NCBI GenBank assembly: GCA_948806215.1
Contig: CAQIDI010000003.1
Span: forward strand, 95,306-159,305
Direction: 5' to 3'
Source: an uncultured Eubacteriales bacterium
Lineage (GTDB): Bacteria; Bacillota; Clostridia; Christensenellales; UBA1242
Length of the DNA: 64,000 bases
The translations under genes and the position numbers were made by a program. The notes under the pieces were generated by a model. It saw nothing but the letters and a program-made list of their open reading frames with translations. It was not told the DNA's origin and ran no database searches. Positions 34,595 through 43,404 of the stretch are shown in pieces. Within the stretch, counting starts at the first letter, position 1, and every line of letters starts with the position of its first letter.

Positions 34595-35923
34595 TTAATT
34601 TATAGATTCTATTTTGGGTTGTTTTTCTCGTTTTCTATAAGGAATATAATCCTTATTACCTTTAAACCTATTATTTTTAAAGTAATACTCTGCTTTTTTA
34701 TTTCCATATGCATAGTCGTAAATTAAAATTATTACGCCTTGAATAATATAGCCAAAGTAGGTAAATATTCTCCAGAATAACATTCCCCAAACAAGTGTTT
34801 GGCTTGTGAAATATTTCGCAAACACTGCAGCAAAGCTAATTTCTGCCGCACCTGCTGCGCCCGGAAGTGGAACAAGTCCAACTGCCAACTCACAAATAAT
34901 AACATTTGTTAAAATTTCAACAAAGCTAAAACCACCATCGATATTAAATGCCAAATAAACAAAATAAGCAAGCGAGCTGTTTAATATTATTGTAATTCCG
35001 TTTAATATAACGTGATAAACAACTTGACCAAAGTGCTTGATTAAAAGTTTAAAACTTTTTTGATATTCCCTAACAAACTTAAAAACTTTTTTGAAAGTTT
35101 TTTTATAGTCCTTAATTAAATGCATTTTGTTTAGCAGTTTTAAAATGCCTATAACAATGCTAGGCCCAACCTTTTTAGAAACTGATAACATTACAACTAA
35201 AGATAGCAATCCAAAATTTAAAACCAAACTAACCCAAGCAAAAATTTGAACAACATTGCCATTGCCAATATAATACTTAACATTAAATATTAACAAGCAC
35301 GAACAAATAATTAACCAAGCAATTTGCCATAAAAAATATTTTACAAGCGGAATTGCAGTTGCAACTTCGGTTTTAACACTATTGTTTTTTAAATATAGCA
35401 TTTGAAATGGTTGCCCACCTGTTGACATTGGGGTAACACAATCGTAATAACGCCCAAGTGCCACAACTTTGTAACTTAAAAATGGTCGAACATAACCTGT
35501 TGAACGCCAAATTAAACTTGCAAATTTTAATGCATCAATAACATTAATAACAAAGAATATTGCTAGTGATAAAAACAAGAAGCGGTAGTATGGTTTTAGA
35601 GAAAATAATTCCCAAAGTGAAACTACTTCGCTAGTTGAAAATTGATATACAAATATACCAATTACTACTAGTATATTAATCAAGAAGAACGCAAGGTTAA
35701 ACCATTTTTTTCGTTTATCTTTTTTGTTTGCATTTTTTAATATTTCTTTAGAAATTGGCTTTTCCTTTTCTGCTTCGATAATGGCTTCTTTATAATCTGG
35801 CAAAGGAAAAAAATGGAAAGCTTTTTTTTCTATTTTAGTATTGATAAATTTTTTATTAAGTTTTAAAATTGGTTTATAAACAATTTTCATATCGTTTATA
35901 ACGCTTTCATCAACAACGCCCAA
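34595..35923 (-). CDS. YbhN/LPG-synthase transmembrane family protein (putative lipid flippase)
   Basis: Polytopic protein of the lysylphosphatidylglycerol synthase TM domain family without a soluble synthase domain, as in YbhN and AglD-associated flippases. Visible: soluble N-terminal 75 residues, about seven TM helices, and the family motifs YKVVALGRYYDCVTPMSTGGQP and GLVPLPGAAGAAE. The TTG at 35923 has AGAGGTG 4 nt before it; an ATG at 35890 has none, and a GTG at 35929 lies in the ribosome site, so the start is uncertain by up to 11 codons. It is divergent from a UgtP-like glycolipid synthase, which supports a role in moving or presenting lipids or lipid-linked sugars. Confidence 0.8.
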   Translation of the reverse strand: MGVVDESVINDMKIVYKPILKLNKKFINTKIEKKAFHFFPLPDYKEAIIEAEKEKPISKEILKNANKKDKRKKWFNLAFFLINILVVIGIFVYQFSTSEVVSLWELFSLKPYYRFLFLSLAIFFVINVIDALKFASLIWRSTGYVRPFLSYKVVALGRYYDCVTPMSTGGQPFQMLYLKNNSVKTEVATAIPLVKYFLWQIAWLIICSCLLIFNVKYYIGNGNVVQIFAWVSLVLNFGLLSLVVMLSVSKKVGPSIVIGILKLLNKMHLIKDYKKTFKKVFKFVREYQKSFKLLIKHFGQVVYHVILNGITIILNSSLAYFVYLAFNIDGGFSFVEILTNVIICELAVGLVPLPGAAGAAEISFAAVFAKYFTSQTLVWGMLFWRIFTYFGYIIQGVIILIYDYAYGNKKAEYYFKNNRFKGNKDYIPYRKREKQPKIESIN

Positions 35924-35993
35924 TAGCACCTCTACTGATAATTTTTAAAACCATTTTATTTATTGGAATTATAAAAAATTACCTTTATAACTA

Positions 35994-36022
35994 ATAGTAT
36001 ATTTTTTTTAAAATAATGTCAA
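35994..36022 (-). promoter_or_regulatory. Promoter of the YbhN-type gene
   Basis: Minus strand perfect TTGACA (36017-36022) with TACTAT at 35994-35999 (17-nt spacer) or TATACT at 35996-36001 (15-nt). Confidence 0.55.
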
Positions 36023-36047
36023 ATAATAGTTATTTGTTTAAATTGAA

Positions 36048-36076
36048 TTGAAAATTTTAAAAATTTTTAATATACT
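36048..36076 (+). promoter_or_regulatory. Promoter of the glycolipid synthase gene
   Basis: TTGAAA (36048-36053), 17-nt spacer, TATACT (36071-36076), 44 nt before the ATG; back-to-back with the YbhN promoter. Confidence 0.7.
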
Positions 36077-36119
36077 TTAAATACAAGAAATATAAATATT
36101 ATTAAGTGGGAAATTAATT

Positions 36120-37460
36120 ATGCAAAAAATTTTAATTTTTAGTGTAACAGCCGGAACTGGACACAACGCTGTTGCCAACGCTTTAAAACAAAAATTAACC
36201 GAAATGGGAAAAACTGTTAAAATAGTTGATACTTTTAAAGAGTATGACAAAAAATTTAAACAATTACTTGTTAACGATGGTTACCTAGTTGCAAGTACAC
36301 TTTTACCACACATTTTTAACAAATTTTTTGAACACTATGAAAAAGCTGATCCAAACAAACGAGATATGGGGTCTACTCAAAACTTTTTAAAAGAATTAGC
36401 ACCAAAAATGCTAAAAACAATTTATAGTTTTAAGCCTGATGTTATTTTATGCACTCACTTCTACCCCGGAATTATAATAACAAACCTTAGAAAAGCTTTC
36501 CCTATAAATGCTAAAGTTATTTCGCTTCTAACCGATTATGTTGTTCATCCTTTTTGGGAATCAAGCATTGGAATAGATTACATAATAACCCCTAGCGAGT
36601 CGCTTACCGATACCCTAATTTACAAAGGTTTTAAACCAGAGCAAATTAAGTGTTTGGGTTACCCTATTCAAGAAAAGTTTTCTAACCCTATAACTAAAGA
36701 AGAAGCTCGACAAAAACTAAATCTTAATAACGACGTGTTAACAGTTTGTGTTACTTGCGGTGGAATGGGCTATGCAAAAATGCCAGAACTAATTAAAAAG
36801 TTATTAAAAGTTAAATATCCACTGCAAATAATTTCGGTTTGTGGAAAACATAAACCTTCAAAACAAAAAATTGATAAACTTATAAAAACAGCAAAAGTTA
36901 AAAACAGCAACAAAAAAGTTTTAAACTATGGTTACTCTAACGAAATTGATGTTTTGTTTGCTGCAGCTGATGTTATGGTGTCAAAGGGCGGATGCACTTT
37001 TATAAACGAAGCAATGAGCAAAACACTTCCTCAAATATTTATAAAAACACTACCTTTGCAAGAACAATATAATGCAGAATACTTAAAAAGCAACGATGCA
37101 GGATTTATTGCAACAAAAAGTTTTGATATTGATAAAATTATTAATAAAGTTTGCAAAAATCCTGATATACTTGAAACTTATAAACAAAACATAATAAAAA
37201 TTAGAAAAACCAATGCTTTAAACGATGTTTGCAATTTTATAAGCAGACTAAACCCAGTTGCAACCTATAAAGAAGATATTGCCGAAATAAAAGCATATTA
37301 TGTTAATAAACAAATTCGATTAGCTAACCGAAAAAATAAGAAAAACGCTATTAATATAAACGATAGTTATAAAACATATAAACGCATTTATAATTTGAAA
37401 AAATCAACTAAATCTTCTAAAAACAAATTGTTTAAAATGATGGATAAAAAAGTTGGATAA
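36120..37460 (+). CDS. Diacylglycerol glycosyltransferase (MGDG synthase/UgtP-like, GT28)
   Basis: 446 aa. The N-terminal MGDG-synthase domain has the glycine loop SVTAGTGHNAVANAL and a membrane-binding segment FKPDVILCTHFYPGIII; LTDYVVHPFW is the conserved D-Y/F-x-x-H patch. The GT28 C-terminal UDP-sugar domain includes VTCGGMGYAKMPEL and VSKGGCTFINEAM. It should transfer glucose or galactose to diacylglycerol, giving membrane glycolipid and possibly the lipoteichoic acid anchor. A basic C-terminal extension of about 70 residues (KKSTKSSKNKLFKMM) is longer than in UgtP and may bind anionic membrane. RBS GTGGGAA. Confidence 0.88.
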   Translation: MQKILIFSVTAGTGHNAVANALKQKLTEMGKTVKIVDTFKEYDKKFKQLLVNDGYLVASTLLPHIFNKFFEHYEKADPNKRDMGSTQNFLKELAPKMLKTIYSFKPDVILCTHFYPGIIITNLRKAFPINAKVISLLTDYVVHPFWESSIGIDYIITPSESLTDTLIYKGFKPEQIKCLGYPIQEKFSNPITKEEARQKLNLNNDVLTVCVTCGGMGYAKMPELIKKLLKVKYPLQIISVCGKHKPSKQKIDKLIKTAKVKNSNKKVLNYGYSNEIDVLFAAADVMVSKGGCTFINEAMSKTLPQIFIKTLPLQEQYNAEYLKSNDAGFIATKSFDIDKIINKVCKNPDILETYKQNIIKIRKTNALNDVCNFISRLNPVATYKEDIAEIKAYYVNKQIRLANRKNKKNAININDSYKTYKRIYNLKKSTKSSKNKLFKMMDKKVG

Positions 37461-37474
37461 TCAATAATATTCAT

Positions 37475-37503
37475 TTGAAAAATAAATCTTTATATTATAT
37501 AAT
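37475..37503 (+). promoter_or_regulatory. Promoter of rubrerythrin
   Basis: TTGAAA (37475-37480), 17-nt spacer, perfect TATAAT (37498-37503), 36 nt before the ATG. Confidence 0.75.
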
Positions 37504-37539
37504 TATTTTAGATAAATTTGTTTGGAGGAAAAATAAACA

Positions 37540-38079
37540 ATGAAGCTTAAAGGTACTAAAACTGAAAAAAATTTAATGGATGCTTTCGCTGGAGAAAGCC
37601 AAGCAAGAAACAAATATACATACTATGCTAGTATGGCAAAAAAAGAAGGATACGAACAAATTGCAGAAATATTTACTGAAACTGCAGATAACGAAAAAGA
37701 ACACGCTAAAATGTGGTTTAAATATTTAAACGATGGTGCTGTTCCAACAACACTTAAAAACTTAGAAGATGCTGCTAATGGCGAAAATTTTGAGTGGACC
37801 GATATGTATGAAAGAATGGCAAAAGAAGCTGAAGCTGAAGGCTTTAAAGATATTGCTTTTAAATTCCGTGCTGTTGGTGCAATCGAAAAAGAACACGAAG
37901 CAAGATACCGTGCTTTATATAAAAATGTAGCAGATAAAAAAGTTTTTACTAAAGATGGTGAAACATATTGGAAATGCCGTAACTGCGGATATATTCATAA
38001 AGGAAAAGAAGCTCCTGCAGTTTGCCCAGTTTGCGCTCATCCACAAGCATATTTTGAACAAAGAAAAGTTAACTACTAA
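37540..38079 (+). CDS. rbr: Rubrerythrin
   Basis: 179-aa peroxidase of anaerobes. Diiron four-helix bundle with ligands in [11 protein letters not shown] (E20), [11 protein letters not shown] and [11 protein letters not shown], plus the extra Glu typical of classical rubrerythrin, then a C-terminal rubredoxin domain with [10 protein letters not shown] and CPVCAHP (four Cys binding one iron). Reduces hydrogen peroxide using rubredoxin or NADH-linked donors. A very strong GGAGG ribosome site and promoter fit high expression. Supports an anaerobic lifestyle. Confidence 0.97.
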   Translation: MKLKGTKTEKNLMDAFAGESQARNKYTYYASMAKKEGYEQIAEIFTETADNEKEHAKMWFKYLNDGAVPTTLKNLEDAANGENFEWTDMYERMAKEAEAEGFKDIAFKFRAVGAIEKEHEARYRALYKNVADKKVFTKDGETYWKCRNCGYIHKGKEAPAVCPVCAHPQAYFEQRKVNY

Positions 38080-38082
38080 AAA

Positions 38083-38114
38083 TAAAAAGAACCATATTAT
38101 TGGTTCTTTTATTT
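38083..38114 (+). terminator. Terminator of rubrerythrin
   Basis: AAAGAACCA-TATTAT-TGGTTCTTT hairpin with T-rich tail. Confidence 0.85.
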
Positions 38115-38142
38115 TATTTAACAAAATTTGACTAATAACAAT

Positions 38143-38180
38143 TAAAAAGAACTTTAAGGTTTACTTAAAGTTCTTTTGCT
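38143..38180 (-). terminator. Terminator of the DUF4097 gene
   Basis: AAAGAACTTTAAG-GTTTA-CTTAAAGTTCTTT stem (13 bp), T-rich tail on the minus strand. Confidence 0.85.
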
Positions 38181-38185
38181 TTTTA

Positions 38186-39910
38186 TTAATCAGTTGTTTT
38201 CCAATATGTTGAGAAGTTAGCGTTTCCACCTTTTGCATCAACTTCAAAGTGAGCAAGTAAGTCGCTACCGGTTTCACCAACAACCACAGTGTATTCCTTA
38301 TTAGCAGTCATAACTGTGCTACCAACTTCCCCACCAATGTTTCCATTGCCTTTAAACATAAATGCTTTAAGTGAAGGAATTTGAATGTTTGCTGAACCAC
38401 CATTTAAAATAACTTTGTGATTTACAACTAAACCAATGTTGTTTTCTTCCTTTTGGCTAGCTTCATACATTTCACTAAATTGTGCATTAATTCTGCCACC
38501 ATTAGAAGTAATTGTTGTTTCATAGGTTAAATTTGTAGCATCAACCACGCCTTTACCAGTTATAATATCACAAGTTTTGTTATATTCTTTATCTAGGTTA
38601 ACACCGCTTAAATTGCTTAAATTAGAATTAACAAAGTTAACTTTAATTGAACCGCGCTCGTTTTTAAAGTAAGCTTTGCCATAGTAGCTAACATCAATAT
38701 CGCCAAATTCTGTTATTGCAGAAACGCTACCTTTAGCATTTTTTACTTTAATATTTCCGTGAACAGTGTTTAAACTTGTGTTATTTAAAGTTTCATCAAT
38801 TTCGATGTTTCCATAGGTGGTTGTAATTGAAAGTTCACCTTTTATAACACCTAATTTAATTCCAATATTATTTGTTGTTATTGTGCTCATAGGAGCATCT
38901 AAGCTTTCTATTTCAAATAGTCCACTTGGAGAATTAAATTTGAATTCGTTTAAAGAAGTAACATTATTTGCTCTAAGTAGAACGTCTTCACCATTTAATG
39001 AAAATTCTTTTGCGTTAACATTATTAAATGTTACATCGCTCTTTTTAGAATTAATAATAATTGGAGCAATCTTTTGTTTGTCTTTTAATAAAGTTTCTAA
39101 ACCTTCTGAACTACTTACACTATTTATATTATTAAAACTGGTTGCTACCAAATAAACATTTTCTGGTTTTAATGATTCACTAGAAAATCTAAAATCAACA
39201 TCGCCACTATTGGAATTAATTAATATGTTTTTAGAAGGAATATATCTTTTTACATTTTCTAGTTTTAAACCTTTAAAAGGATTATCTTTTGTTAAATCAA
39301 TTTTTTTAAAGCCATCAGTGTAATCTACTACAACACTTCTTAATTTATCAAATTTAACATCGCCACTATTGGTGTTAATGGTTAATTCTTCTAAAGGAAA
39401 TTCTTTAAGTTTATTTTCTATATGAGTACCAGTAATAGTTATATCACCCGATGTGGTTGTGATATTTAAGTTATAATTGCTTGCTGCTTGTGGAAGCTTA
39501 ACAAACAAATAACTTTTTCTAGCAGTAACTTTATTATCAAATTTAGGTGAAACAATATTAATAGTACGGCCGTCTTGAGTTATTTTTGTTTTAAAATCTT
39601 CTTCCTTATAACTTTCTGGACGATAGAATCCATACATTTGATCATTTTGTGATACAGTAACTTTTTTGCCGTCGTGAAGAGTAATTGTTAAATCATAAAG
39701 GCTTGCATCAATGTTAACAGTGTAGTTTCCACCATTAATGTCGTTACCACCAACATAAGTTTCAACGTCGTTGTTTTTAGCAAGTAATGCCCAACCAAAC
39801 ATTTTAAATCCTGGCATCAAAAACATACAGCCAACAAGCAAACCTGCAATTACCACTAAAATACCAGCAATCACTAAAGTATAAACGCCAATGCCCTTTA
39901 ATGTTTTCAT
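38186..39910 (-). CDS. DUF4097 beta-helix surface protein, membrane-anchored
   Basis: 574 aa. One N-terminal TM/signal segment (about 10-33; it contains a Cys at LVGCMF but no good lipobox spacing) then a long external region made of short beta-strand repeats with the DUF4097 pattern: repeated ITTTSGDITI, INTNSGDVKF, INSNSGDVDF, ITTTYGNIEI. Such repeats form a right-handed beta-helix-like adhesin fold. Role in bacteria is unproven; some act in cell-envelope sensing. High expression is suggested by a strong promoter and a structured 5' leader. The protein is a single transcript. Confidence 0.8.
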   Translation of the reverse strand: MKTLKGIGVYTLVIAGILVVIAGLLVGCMFLMPGFKMFGWALLAKNNDVETYVGGNDINGGNYTVNIDASLYDLTITLHDGKKVTVSQNDQMYGFYRPESYKEEDFKTKITQDGRTINIVSPKFDNKVTARKSYLFVKLPQAASNYNLNITTTSGDITITGTHIENKLKEFPLEELTINTNSGDVKFDKLRSVVVDYTDGFKKIDLTKDNPFKGLKLENVKRYIPSKNILINSNSGDVDFRFSSESLKPENVYLVATSFNNINSVSSSEGLETLLKDKQKIAPIIINSKKSDVTFNNVNAKEFSLNGEDVLLRANNVTSLNEFKFNSPSGLFEIESLDAPMSTITTNNIGIKLGVIKGELSITTTYGNIEIDETLNNTSLNTVHGNIKVKNAKGSVSAITEFGDIDVSYYGKAYFKNERGSIKVNFVNSNLSNLSGVNLDKEYNKTCDIITGKGVVDATNLTYETTITSNGGRINAQFSEMYEASQKEENNIGLVVNHKVILNGGSANIQIPSLKAFMFKGNGNIGGEVGSTVMTANKEYTVVVGETGSDLLAHFEVDAKGGNANFSTYWKTTD

Positions 39911-39963
39911 TTTTCTTCCCCTTATTTACGCATCAAAAACGATGCATTATTATATTTATAATA

Positions 39964-39992
39964 ATTATATATTAAAAACCTTATTTGGTCAA
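39964..39992 (-). promoter_or_regulatory. Promoter of the DUF4097 gene
   Basis: Minus strand TTGACC (39987-39992), 17-nt spacer, perfect TATAAT (39964-39969). A GCATC..GATGC hairpin (39930-39945) follows in the leader, before the GGGGAAG ribosome site. Confidence 0.75.
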
Positions 39993-40017
39993 TAACTAAT
40001 TATTAAACACAAAACAA

Positions 40018-40042
40018 AAAGTGCACAATGTGCACCTTTTAT
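40018..40042 (-). terminator. Terminator of alaS
   Basis: GTGCAC-AAT-GTGCAC hairpin extended by A/T pairs, overlapping the alaS stop; T run on the minus strand. Confidence 0.65.
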
Positions 40043-41871
40043 TCTAACACTGCTTTAATTCTTCTAACTCCGGAACTACTACTTTCTTCCTTTGTTATTT
40101 TAAAGTGTCCTAGCTCGCTTGTGTTGTTAACGTGCGGGCCACCACAAATTTGGCAGTCAACATCTCCAATAGTGTAAACTTTAACAAGTTCATCGTCTTT
40201 TGCATTATGAACGCCATAAGCACCCATTTTTATTGCTTGCTTAAACGGAATTTCTTGCCAAGTAACTTCTAATTTTCTTTGGATTGCATTATTAACAAAG
40301 TTTTCTAGTTCTGCTAATTCTTCCACGGTTAATTTATGGTCTATATTAAAATCAAAACGCATTCTCTCGCTAGTAATATTAGAACCCTTTTGAACTGTTT
40401 GTGTTCCAAACATTTTTCTAAGCCCTGCAAGCATAATATGTGTTGCAGTGTGATAAGCAATTTCTTTATCTGAATTGCCTTGCAATCCACCTTTAAATGT
40501 TCCAGCTTGAACTCTTGCCAATTCTTTATGTTCTTCAAAGGCTTTATTAAAGCCTTCTAAGTCAACACTAAAACCTTTTTCCTGTGCCATTTCAATAGTG
40601 AATTCAATAGGAAAACCAAAAGTGTCGTAAAGCCTAAATGCTGTTTTACCATTAATAACATTTTCAACTGTTTCTAACGAACCATTTTGTTTTAAAAACT
40701 CGCGTTTTCTAATAATGCCAGAAATAACTTTTTCAAATTCTTTAGTTCCGGCAACTAACATTGTATCGAACTTTTTATATTCTTTTTTTATTTCATCTAA
40801 AATATATTGTTCGTTTTTAATAAGTAGCGGATATGCTTCGTTATAAACTTGTTCAATAAATATTTTTGCAATTTCAACCAGATTGTCACAATTTAAGCCT
40901 AGCGATTTTCCGTGTCTGATTGCTCTGCGCATTAATCTACGCAAAATATAACCCGCACCTGTATTAGATGGTGTTAAGCTATTTTCGTCACCAATAAGCA
41001 TAACGGTTGTTCTTAAATGATCTGCAACAATACGCATAGATTTTGTTTCTTCTAAATTATTTAAGTAAGTTTTTCCACTTGCGTTTTCAATATAACTAAT
41101 AACATTGCTAAATAAATCGGTTTTGTAGCCATCGGTTAAACCATTTAAAAACATTAACATACGCTCAAATCCAAAACCAGTATCAACGTTTTTGTTGCTA
41201 AGAGGTTTGTATTTTCCGCCATCCAATTTTTCATATTGCATATAAACATCGTTACCAATTTCTATATATCTATGGCAAACACAATTAATATCACATTTGT
41301 CTAAGCCACATTCGTTATCGGTTAAAGGATAAAACCATTCGTTATCTGGACCACAAGGAGTTCCAACTGTGCCTTCTAGCTCCCACCAGTTATCTGCTTT
41401 TCCTTGATAGAAAATATTTTGTTTTTTAATGCCTAAGTCAAGCAACAAGCTTGCAGTTTCTTCATCGCGTGGGGCACTATTATTACCTTCAAAAACTGTA
41501 GCACAGATCTTGTTTTTATCAAGCCCAAAAACTTTTGTTAAAAGTTCAAATGTCCAAGCAGTTTTTTCTTTTTTAAAATAATCTCCTAAACTCCAGTTGC
41601 CCATCATTTCAAAAAATGTAAAGTGGCTTTCATCGCCAACTTCATCAATATCAACTGTTCGCATACAACCTTGAACATTGCATAGTCTTGTTCCCTTAGG
41701 GTGTTTTTTGCCAAGAAGATAAGGCATTAATGGTTGCATACCAGCAACATTAAACATAACACCTGTTGAACCATCGCCAATTAGCGAAACCGCGCCAATA
41801 TTAACGTGTCCGCGTTCCTCATAAAATTTAATCCAAGCGTTTCTTAATTGTTTTGAAGTTATATTTTTCAT
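40039..41871 (-). CDS. alaS: Alanyl-tRNA synthetase lacking the C-Ala domain
   Basis: 610 aa: class II catalytic domain (FNVAGMQPLMPYLLG, motif 2 and GTVGTPCGPDNEWF), middle helical domain, and the editing domain with HTATH (H474, H478) and CGGPH (C576, H580), ending shortly after. The usual bacterial enzyme is about 870 aa because of a dimerising C-Ala domain, which is absent; short forms of about 600 aa are known in spirochaetes. A Cys-rich insert CGLDKCDINCVCHRY (about residues 200-215) also recalls that short subgroup. It could be the sole AlaRS or an accessory copy. RBS AAGGA, 12 nt from the ATG. Confidence 0.9.
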   Translation of the reverse strand: MKNITSKQLRNAWIKFYEERGHVNIGAVSLIGDGSTGVMFNVAGMQPLMPYLLGKKHPKGTRLCNVQGCMRTVDIDEVGDESHFTFFEMMGNWSLGDYFKKEKTAWTFELLTKVFGLDKNKICATVFEGNNSAPRDEETASLLLDLGIKKQNIFYQGKADNWWELEGTVGTPCGPDNEWFYPLTDNECGLDKCDINCVCHRYIEIGNDVYMQYEKLDGGKYKPLSNKNVDTGFGFERMLMFLNGLTDGYKTDLFSNVISYIENASGKTYLNNLEETKSMRIVADHLRTTVMLIGDENSLTPSNTGAGYILRRLMRRAIRHGKSLGLNCDNLVEIAKIFIEQVYNEAYPLLIKNEQYILDEIKKEYKKFDTMLVAGTKEFEKVISGIIRKREFLKQNGSLETVENVINGKTAFRLYDTFGFPIEFTIEMAQEKGFSVDLEGFNKAFEEHKELARVQAGTFKGGLQGNSDKEIAYHTATHIMLAGLRKMFGTQTVQKGSNITSERMRFDFNIDHKLTVEELAELENFVNNAIQRKLEVTWQEIPFKQAIKMGAYGVHNAKDDELVKVYTIGDVDCQICGGPHVNNTSELGHFKITKEESSSSGVRRIKAVLE

Positions 41872-41946
41872 AATGTATTTATTCCTTAAATCACCAATTT
41901 AATACAATAATTAATATATCACATAAATTGTTAACTTACAAATAAA

Positions 41947-43317
41947 TTAATTTGTTTTACCTTGTTTTAAATGTTTCTCTTTAATTCTATATCTTGAAAA
42001 AATAAATAACGAACCTATTAAACTGCTAAGCACTCCAACAAACAAAATAACGGCAATGCCTGTTTGAACTATTCTGTTTTGCTCAAAATTTGTTGGATTA
42101 AATTTTATTGCATCAAGCAAGATTCCAACAATTAGTAAAGCCAAAGCGTTTGCCAAATTGCTACCCAAAGTTAAAAATCCCGAATACGTTGCCGATTTAG
42201 AATTTTTACTATCGTTAAGCGATAACACATCCATAAACATAGAACTTGGTAAACAATAAAGCGTGCCTGAACCAAAACCAATAATAAACATTGATAGCAT
42301 TATTAAATAAAATGCAGAATTTATTAAAACCGACCTAAACAAAAATATTAACATTATTAAAAAAACACCAATAATTGCAGTAAATAGCCCAGAAAGCAAT
42401 GCAGGCTTTTTATCCTCTTTAACACTAAACTTATACCAGAAAGGTTGGCTTAAAGCCATACCCATAAGTAGACATAAAAGTGTGCAAGTTATTTTAAATG
42501 TTGAATAGTTAAAACAATAGGTGAAAAAATGCATTCCAACCGATGTTAAAATTGCAGCACTAACAAGCGATAGCGAATTACCTAAAATAATAATTCTTAA
42601 ATGTTTGTTTTTTAAGCACATAAAAAATTCTGCAAAAACACTTTTTAAATTAAACTTTTCTTTAGTTTTATTGTTATTTTTTTTAGCAAACTTTAATGTT
42701 CCAAAAACACAAACTAAGCCACAAATTAACATAACAATGCTACAAAAAATTGCAATTTTATGATATCCGTGTGGGTTTAATTGCCCTTGTGGAAACTCTT
42801 GGGTGCTTGGTAAAAACAAGTTTAATAAAACACTTGGCAAAATCATACCAATTAAAAAGAATATGGTTTTATAAATTTGAATTTGAGTTCTATCGTTATA
42901 GTCGTTAACAATATCGGAACTAAGTGCCGAATATGGAGTTGCAAATAAAGTATTAAAAGTTTCGATAACAATTAACGAAATTAACACCCAAGCAAATTTT
43001 AAGCCAATTGATAAATCGGTGGGCACACACCAAATAAAAATGTTTAAAATGCTAATTCCAAAAGTTGCAATTAACATATATCCATTTCTGTTTCCAAAGC
43101 GAGGAAAGGCATAGTTATCTGATAAATAACCCACTATCGGATCGGTTAAGCCATCCCAAACAGTGCTAAGAGCAACTGCAAAGCCAATTAGAGAGCCCGG
43201 TATTTTTAAAACGCTTGTTCCAAAAAACATAAAAAAGTTAGTTATAGTTTGACTAACAACACTATAACCTAAATTTCCCATACCATAAAACAACTTATAA
43301 TACCAATTTTGTTTCAT
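41947..43317 (-). CDS. GPH-family (MelB-like) sugar:cation symporter
   Basis: 456 aa with 12 TM helices of the glycoside-pentoside-hexuronide major facilitator family. Diagnostic features: YGMGNLGYSVVS at the start, STVWDGLTDPIVGYLSDN (the D-x-x-x-D/P cation site of MelB helix 2) and TPYSALSSDIVNDYNDRTQI, the loop before helix 5. Substrate likely a sugar or uronide taken up with Na+ or H+; no sugar-utilisation gene is adjacent. Alone on the minus strand between alaS and dnaB. Confidence 0.87.
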   Translation of the reverse strand: MKQNWYYKLFYGMGNLGYSVVSQTITNFFMFFGTSVLKIPGSLIGFAVALSTVWDGLTDPIVGYLSDNYAFPRFGNRNGYMLIATFGISILNIFIWCVPTDLSIGLKFAWVLISLIVIETFNTLFATPYSALSSDIVNDYNDRTQIQIYKTIFFLIGMILPSVLLNLFLPSTQEFPQGQLNPHGYHKIAIFCSIVMLICGLVCVFGTLKFAKKNNNKTKEKFNLKSVFAEFFMCLKNKHLRIIILGNSLSLVSAAILTSVGMHFFTYCFNYSTFKITCTLLCLLMGMALSQPFWYKFSVKEDKKPALLSGLFTAIIGVFLIMLIFLFRSVLINSAFYLIMLSMFIIGFGSGTLYCLPSSMFMDVLSLNDSKNSKSATYSGFLTLGSNLANALALLIVGILLDAIKFNPTNFEQNRIVQTGIAVILFVGVLSSLIGSLFIFSRYRIKEKHLKQGKTN

Positions 43318-43375
43318 AATAATATATTGTGTTAAAATTAATAAACTATGTATGTAGTATTAACTAAAAAAAATA

Positions 43376-43402
43376 AAAAAGCCCATTTAATTAGGGCTTT
43401 AT
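43376..43402 (-). terminator. Terminator of dnaB operon
   Basis: AAAGCCC / GGGCTTT stem with 9-nt loop, followed by T6 and more T on the minus strand, just beyond the dnaB stop. Confidence 0.85.
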
Positions 43403-43404
43403 TT

